Positions 59,298 to 64,000 of a stretch of DNA of 64,000 bases are shown here, piece after piece. This DNA comes from Microbacterium sp. Root166 (GTDB taxonomy: Bacteria; Actinomycetota; Actinomycetes; Actinomycetales; Microbacteriaceae). Under the pieces are notes generated by a model. It worked only from the letters and a program-made list of their open reading frames with translations, made no database searches and was not told where the DNA came from. A program made the position numbers and the translations under genes. The DNA lies in NCBI RefSeq assembly GCF_001427145.1, contig NZ_LMGL01000002.1, forward strand, positions 451,441-515,440, written 5' to 3'. Within the stretch, counting starts at the first letter, position 1. Each line of letters opens with the position of its first letter.

Positions 59298-60445
59298 GCT
59301 ACTCCGAGCGCCCGCGCGATGACGAGCAGCTGCACCTCGTTCGTGCCCTCGCCGATCTCGAGGATCTTGGAGTCGCGGTAATGGCGAGCGACCGGATACT
59401 CGTTCATGAAGCCGTTGCCGCCGAACACCTGCGTGGCGTCGCGGGCGTTGTCCATGGCGGCGTCGCTCGCGGTGAGCTTGGCGATCGCGGCCTCGGCCTT
59501 GAACGGCTTGCCGGCGTCGCGCAGGCGCGCGGCGTGGTGCCACGCCAGCCGGGCGTTGTGGACCCGCAGCTGCATGCGCGCGAGCAGGAACTGGATCCCC
59601 TGGCGCGTCGAGAGGGCGTCGCCGAACACGGTGCGCTTCTTGGCATAGTCCACGGCGGCTTCGAGGCAGCCCTCCGCCGCACCCGTCGACAGTGCGGCGA
59701 TCGCGATGCGCCCCTCGTCGAGGATGTGCAGGAAGTTCGCGAAGCCGCGGCCGCGCTCGCCGATCAGGTTCGCCTCCGGTACCCGCACGTCCTGGAACGT
59801 GAGCGGGTGCGTGTCGGAGGCGTGCCAGCCGACCTTGTCGTACCCGGGCTCGACGGTGAAGCCGGGGGTGCCGGTCGGCACCATGATGGTCGAGATCTCC
59901 TTGCGACCGTCGCTTTCCCCCGTCACGGCGGTGACGGTCACGAACCGGGTGATGTCGGTGCCGGAGTTGGTGATGAACTGCTTCGAGCCGTTGATGACCC
60001 ACTCGTCGCCGTCCAGCTTCGCGGTCGTGCGGGTGGCGCCGGCGTCGGAGCCCGCCTCGGGCTCGGTGAGGCCGAAGCCGGCGAGGCCCTTTCCGGCGAG
60101 CAGATCGGGCAGGAGCTCCTGCTTCTGCGCCTTCGTGCCGAAGCGGAACACCGGCATGGCGCCGAGGCTGACGCCTGCCTCCAGCGTGATCGCGATGGAC
60201 TGGTCCACGCGGCCGAGCGCCTCGATCGCCAGGCACAGTGCGAAGTAGTCGCCGCCCTGACCGCCGTACTCCTCGGGGAACGGCAGGCCGAACAGTCCGA
60301 GGTCGCCCATCTGGGCGACGACGTCCATCGGCAGGGTCTTGGTGCGGTCGGCCTCATAGGCCTGCGGTGCGACGACCTCGTCGGCGAAGTCGCGCACCAT
60401 GCGGGCGAGCTCGCGCTCGTCGTCGGTCAGATTGAAGTGGTCCAT
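59294..60445 (-). CDS. Acyl-CoA dehydrogenase (isovaleryl-CoA dehydrogenase-like)
   Basis: 383 residues from ATG 60445. FAD-binding features FGLTEPEAGSDAGATRT, SKQFITNSGTDITRFVT and the C-terminal DATQVFGGNGFMNEYPVARHYRDSKILEI (in two stretches) are intact. Lengths and motifs are those of short/branched-chain acyl-CoA dehydrogenases. Its place between a biotin carboxylase and a MaoC gene equals that of FadE19 (Rv2500c). It would desaturate isovaleryl-CoA to 3-methylcrotonyl-CoA and pass electrons to ETF. Confidence 0.95.
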   Translation of the reverse strand: MDHFNLTDDERELARMVRDFADEVVAPQAYEADRTKTLPMDVVAQMGDLGLFGLPFPEEYGGQGGDYFALCLAIEALGRVDQSIAITLEAGVSLGAMPVFRFGTKAQKQELLPDLLAGKGLAGFGLTEPEAGSDAGATRTTAKLDGDEWVINGSKQFITNSGTDITRFVTVTAVTGESDGRKEISTIMVPTGTPGFTVEPGYDKVGWHASDTHPLTFQDVRVPEANLIGERGRGFANFLHILDEGRIAIAALSTGAAEGCLEAAVDYAKKRTVFGDALSTRQGIQFLLARMQLRVHNARLAWHHAARLRDAGKPFKAEAAIAKLTASDAAMDNARDATQVFGGNGFMNEYPVARHYRDSKILEIGEGTNEVQLLVIARALGVA

Positions 60446-60463
60446 GGGATCTCCTCGGGGTGG

Positions 60464-62488
60464 TCAGGAGCGGGAATCGGATGCCTCGTGGGCGGGTTCG
60501 GCGGAAGCGGAGACGTGAGCGAGAACCTGGTCGCGGCGCACCTGCTCGCCGGTGGCGACGTCCAGTCGCACGACACCGCCGTGCGGGGCGAGGACGGGGT
60601 GCTCCATCTTCATTGCCTCGATGGTGACGATGCGCTCACCGGCGGCGACGGTCGCGCCGTCGCTCACGTGGACCGCGACGACGGCGCCGGGCATCGGTGC
60701 GCGCAGCTCGGGGTCGGTCGCGGCGGCATCGCGGTCGCGCTCGGCCAGGCGCTTCTCCATCGCCTGCCGGCGGGTGAGGGGGCGCACACGGTGGGTCGCG
60801 CCGTCGGCATGGACCCAGGTCCAGCCGTCGTCGTCCTGCGCACCGACTGTTCCCGAAGGGATGTCGGTCGCCGAGCCGGCGGCCCGCCAGCCCTGCCTGC
60901 CCACCGGCACGACCGGCAGACCGACCCCATCCGGCAACACGACCTGGCGCACGTCACCGGTCGACGTCTCGACGGCGACGGAGCGGACCGTGGCCGCGCT
61001 TCCGGCACGCCAGCCCGATGCGCGGCGCCACAGGGCCCCTGCGCGACGGTCGCTGTCATCGGCGGCCCGTTCGATGATGTCCGCCGTCATCGCGGCCACG
61101 CGCAGCGCAGCAGGTGAGGGCTCGCGCGCCTCGAACGGCGGTATCCGGTCGATGAGGCCCGTGTCCATCGCTCCCTCGCGCACGCCGGGATCGGCCAGCA
61201 GCTCGCGGAGGAACCCGATGTTGGTGTCGAGGCCGAGCAGCACGGTCTCGGCGAGGGCGGCATCCAGCCGTTCGAGTGCCTCGATCCGGTCGGCGCCGTG
61301 CGCGATGACCTTGGCGATCATCGGGTCGTAGTCGGCCGAGACGACGCTGCCTGATTCGACCGCGGCGTCCGTCCGGACTCCCCGCGCTTCGCGCCACACG
61401 GCGACGGTGCCGGTCGCGGGCAGGAAGCCGCGCTCGGGGCTCTCGGCGTAGACCCGCGCCTCGATCGCATGACCGTCGAGGCGGACATCGCCCTGGGCGA
61501 GGTCGAGCGGCCGCCCGGCGGCGACGAGCAACTGCTGCTCGACCAGGTCGACACCCGTGACGAGCTCGGTCACGGGATGCTCGACCTGCAGGCGCGTGTT
61601 CATCTCGATGAAGAAGAACTCGTCCGGCCGGTCGCCCGCGACGAGGAACTCGACGGTTCCCGCGCCGCGGTACTCGACGCTTGCTGCCGCTGCGCACGCG
61701 GCAGCGCCGAGCCGGGCTCGGGTCGCGGCATCCACCACCGGCGACGGCGCCTCCTCGATGACCTTCTGGTGACGCCGCTGCAGGGTGCACTCGCGCTCTC
61801 CCAGGTGGATCACCGCGCCGTGCGCGTCGGCGAGCACCTGCACCTCGATGTGACGCGGGCGCTCGATCAGCCGTTCGAGCAGCAGGGTGTCGTCCCCGAA
61901 CGCGGCTGCCGCCACGCGGCGAGCGGTCGCCAGCGCCTCGGGCAGCTCGGATTCGGACCGCACGACCTGCATGCCCTTGCCACCGCCACCGGCCGAGGGC
62001 TTCACGAGGAGCGGGTAGCCGGTCGACGCGGCGGCGGCCGCGATCTCGGCATCCGTCATGCCGGCGGCGCTGAAGCCCGGCACCGTGGGGACGCCGTGCG
62101 CGATCACCTGCTCCTTGGAGCGGATCTTGTCGCCCATGACCTCGAGCGCGCGCTCCCCGGGGCCGATGAAGACGACGCCCGCCTCGGCGCAGGCCCGGGC
62201 GAAGGCGACGTTCTCGGAGAGGAAGCCGTACCCCGGGTGGATCGCCTCGGCGCCGGTTTCGCGAGCAGCCGCGATCACGGCATCGATGGAGAGGTACGAA
62301 GCGGATGCCGCGGCCGGCCCGATCCGCACGGCGACGTCTGCTTCGCGGACGTGTGGTGCATCGGCGTCGGCATCGCTGTACACCGCGACGGAGCGGATGC
62401 CGAGCCGCCGGAGCGTGCGGATGACACGGCGGGCGATCTCGCCGCGATTGGCGACGAGCACGGTGGAGAAGGGAGCGATATCGGTCAC
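60464..62488 (-). CDS. Acyl-CoA carboxylase alpha subunit (biotin carboxylase plus biotin carrier)
   Basis: 674 residues from GTG 62488, 4 bases after the carboxyltransferase stop. Biotin carboxylase at residues ~5-450 with [19 protein letters not shown] loop [13 protein letters not shown], and [19 protein letters not shown] linker of ~130 residues leads to a BCCP domain at ~600-674 with biotinylation Lys627 in EAMKMEHP. With the adjacent beta subunit it forms a carboxylase, most likely for 3-methylcrotonyl-CoA (AccA1/AccD1 type). A RBS lies in the short gap before the dehydrogenase gene. Confidence 0.95.
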   Translation of the reverse strand: MTDIAPFSTVLVANRGEIARRVIRTLRRLGIRSVAVYSDADADAPHVREADVAVRIGPAAASASYLSIDAVIAAARETGAEAIHPGYGFLSENVAFARACAEAGVVFIGPGERALEVMGDKIRSKEQVIAHGVPTVPGFSAAGMTDAEIAAAAASTGYPLLVKPSAGGGGKGMQVVRSESELPEALATARRVAAAAFGDDTLLLERLIERPRHIEVQVLADAHGAVIHLGERECTLQRRHQKVIEEAPSPVVDAATRARLGAAACAAAASVEYRGAGTVEFLVAGDRPDEFFFIEMNTRLQVEHPVTELVTGVDLVEQQLLVAAGRPLDLAQGDVRLDGHAIEARVYAESPERGFLPATGTVAVWREARGVRTDAAVESGSVVSADYDPMIAKVIAHGADRIEALERLDAALAETVLLGLDTNIGFLRELLADPGVREGAMDTGLIDRIPPFEAREPSPAALRVAAMTADIIERAADDSDRRAGALWRRASGWRAGSAATVRSVAVETSTGDVRQVVLPDGVGLPVVPVGRQGWRAAGSATDIPSGTVGAQDDDGWTWVHADGATHRVRPLTRRQAMEKRLAERDRDAAATDPELRAPMPGAVVAVHVSDGATVAAGERIVTIEAMKMEHPVLAPHGGVVRLDVATGEQVRRDQVLAHVSASAEPAHEASDSRS

Positions 62489-62492
62489 AGGG

Positions 62493-64000
62493 TCACATCC
62501 GGAAGACGCCGAAGCGCGGTTCGGGCAGAGGGGTGCGCGAGACGACGTCGAGTGCGAGGCCCAGCAGATCGCGAGTGTCCATCGGGTCGACGACGCCGTC
62601 GTCCCAGAGCCGGGCGGTGGCGTAGTAGGGGCTCCCCTGCTCCTCGTACTGCGCGCGGATCGGGGCCTCGAAGTCGGTCTGCGCCTGTGCCGGCCACTCT
62701 TCGCCGCGCGCCTCGAGCTGGTCGCGCTTGACCGTCGACAGCACCGAAGCCGCCTGCGGACCGCCCATGACCGAGATGCGGCTGGCGGGCCACGTCCACA
62801 GGAAGCGCGGCGAGTACGCCCGCCCGCACATGGAGTAGTTGCCGGCTCCGAAGGATCCGCCGATGACGACGGTGAGCTTGGGCACGCGCGTCGTCGCGAC
62901 GGCCGTGACCATCTTGGCGCCGTCCTTCGCGATCCCGCCGGCCTCGGCATCCCGGCCCACCATGAAGCCGGAGATGTTCTGCAGGAACAGCAGCGGCGTT
63001 CCGCGCTGGTCGCACAGCTCGATGAAGTGCGCACCCTTCTGGGCCGACTCGCTGAAGAGCACGCCGTTGTTGGCGACGATGCCCACCGGGTGGCCGTGGA
63101 TGTGCGCGAACCCCGTGACGAGGGTCTCGCCGTACTCGCGCTTGAACTCGTGGAACTCGCTGCCGTCGACGAGCCGCGCGATCACCTCGCGCACGTCGTA
63201 GGGCTGATTCACGTCGACCGGCACGACACCGTACAGATCGGCAGGGTCGACCGCGGGCGCGATGCCGGGCCGCACGTCCCACGCGGGCTCTGCGGGCAGC
63301 GGCAGCGTGGCGACGATGTCGCGCACGATCTCGAGCGCGTGCTCGTCGTCCTCGGCGAGGTGGTCCACGACGCCGGATCGCTTGGCGTGGAGCTCTCCCC
63401 CGCCGAGCTCCTCGGCGGTCACCACCTCGCCGATGGCGGCTTTCACGAGGGGCGGGCCGCCCAGGAAGATCGTGCCCTGGTTGCGCACGATGACCGTCTC
63501 GTCACTCATCGCCGGCACGTAGGCACCGCCGGCGGTGCACGAGCCGAGGACGGCGGCGATCTGCGGAATGCCCGCCGCCGACAGCCGCGCCTGGTTGAAG
63601 AAGATGCGGCCGAAATGGTCGCGATCCGGGAACACCTCGTCCTGCATGGGCAGGAACGCGCCGCCGGAGTCCACGAGGTAGACGCAGGGCAGCCGGTTCT
63701 CGAACGCGATCTCCTGCGCGCGCAGGTGCTTCTTCACGGTGAGTGGATAGTAGGTGCCGCCTTTGACGGTGGCGTCGTTGCAGACCACCATCACCTGGCG
63801 CCCGTGGACGAGCCCGATGCCCGCGATCACGCCTGCGGCCGGGGCATCCCCGCCGTAGAGACCCTCTGCCGCCAGCGGCGCGACTTCGATGAACGGGCTG
63901 CCTTCGTCGAGCAGCCGCTCGACGCGCTCACGAGGAAGGAGCTTGCCGCGGGCGACGTGCCGGGCGCGCGACGCCTCGGGGCCGCCCTGCGCGACGGCGG
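62493..64000 (-). CDS. Acyl-CoA carboxylase beta (carboxyltransferase) subunit, N-terminal end cut
   Basis: The frame stays open to the window edge, so the start lies beyond 64000; 501 complete codons are visible. Carboxyltransferase features are [17 protein letters not shown] near the cut end, [49 protein letters not shown], and a second half with [26 protein letters not shown] and [16 protein letters not shown]. This fits the methylcrotonyl-CoA carboxylase beta type. It is the most upstream gene of the operon visible here. Confidence 0.94.
   Translation of the reverse strand, partial: AVAQGGPEASRARHVARGKLLPRERVERLLDEGSPFIEVAPLAAEGLYGGDAPAAGVIAGIGLVHGRQVMVVCNDATVKGGTYYPLTVKKHLRAQEIAFENRLPCVYLVDSGGAFLPMQDEVFPDRDHFGRIFFNQARLSAAGIPQIAAVLGSCTAGGAYVPAMSDETVIVRNQGTIFLGGPPLVKAAIGEVVTAEELGGGELHAKRSGVVDHLAEDDEHALEIVRDIVATLPLPAEPAWDVRPGIAPAVDPADLYGVVPVDVNQPYDVREVIARLVDGSEFHEFKREYGETLVTGFAHIHGHPVGIVANNGVLFSESAQKGAHFIELCDQRGTPLLFLQNISGFMVGRDAEAGGIAKDGAKMVTAVATTRVPKLTVVIGGSFGAGNYSMCGRAYSPRFLWTWPASRISVMGGPQAASVLSTVKRDQLEARGEEWPAQAQTDFEAPIRAQYEEQGSPYYATARLWDDGVVDPMDTRDLLGLALDVVSRTPLPEPRFGVFRM

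Overview
The window is a contiguous piece of a high-GC actinobacterial chromosome, most likely from the family Microbacteriaceae (Microbacterium or a close relative). Support comes from the strong GC bias, the actinobacteria-specific genes (rbpA, pafB/pafC, an ANTAR response regulator, an Rv2504c-Rv2498c-like acyl-CoA operon), many GTG starts, and many genes with a TAnnnT -10 hexamer 6-7 bases before the start codon. I see no prophage, insertion sequence, CRISPR array or other clear sign of transfer. Genes are packed tightly and no gene-free stretch exceeds 300 bases; the longest gaps hold tRNA genes, promoters or terminators.

Layout. 1-9.7 kb: end of the tryptophan operon (trpC fragment, trpB, trpA), then lgt and the glutamate synthase pair gltB-gltD. 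9.7-13 kb: pyk, a small SHOCT membrane protein, tRNA-Leu(CAA), an ANTAR regulator and a thioesterase. 13-22 kb: polA, a DUF885 protein, a phosphoribosyltransferase, a flavin-dependent oxidoreductase, an MFS transporter, an SGNH hydrolase and a DHFR-like reductase. 22-28.9 kb: an ArsR/SRPBCC pair, the pseudouridine catabolic pair (PfkB kinase and psuG), small membrane proteins, an AEC transporter, a coupled sulfite-oxidase-like / flavin reductase / zinc-ribbon operon, and an HdeD-like protein. 29-34 kb: S9 peptidase, SDR, NfeD, SPFH protein and GDPD. 34-44.4 kb: rbpA, then on the minus strand lnt, a Ski2-like helicase, tatC, tatA, pafC, pafB, an FKBP-like lipoprotein, trmI and a HAD phosphatase. 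This is the usual actinobacterial neighbourhood of the Pup-proteasome genes, but those genes are not present here. 44.5-50.4 kb: PAC2 protein, uppP, M20 peptidase, a small exporter-like protein, a DesK/DesR-type two-component system and tRNA-Leu(GAG). 50.4-57.8 kb: a ferritin-like/VIT1 fusion, SRPBCC protein, SF2 helicase, a second SGNH hydrolase, a SpoU methyltransferase, a sirtuin, a histidine phosphatase and a DUF1801 protein. 57.8-64 kb: a minus-strand, translationally coupled operon (carboxyltransferase, biotin carboxylase, acyl-CoA dehydrogenase, MaoC, CitE-like lyase, HhH protein) that looks like leucine/isovalerate catabolism.

Most of the window is housekeeping. The observations most worth a second look are the missing pupylation block between trmI and pafB, the three-gene molybdenum/flavin/zinc-ribbon operon, the widespread GGATGCC/GGCATCC motif that appears to override codon preference and also forms hairpin arms, and the dense set of leaderless-type promoters. 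All assignments are from reading the sequence; no database search was run.
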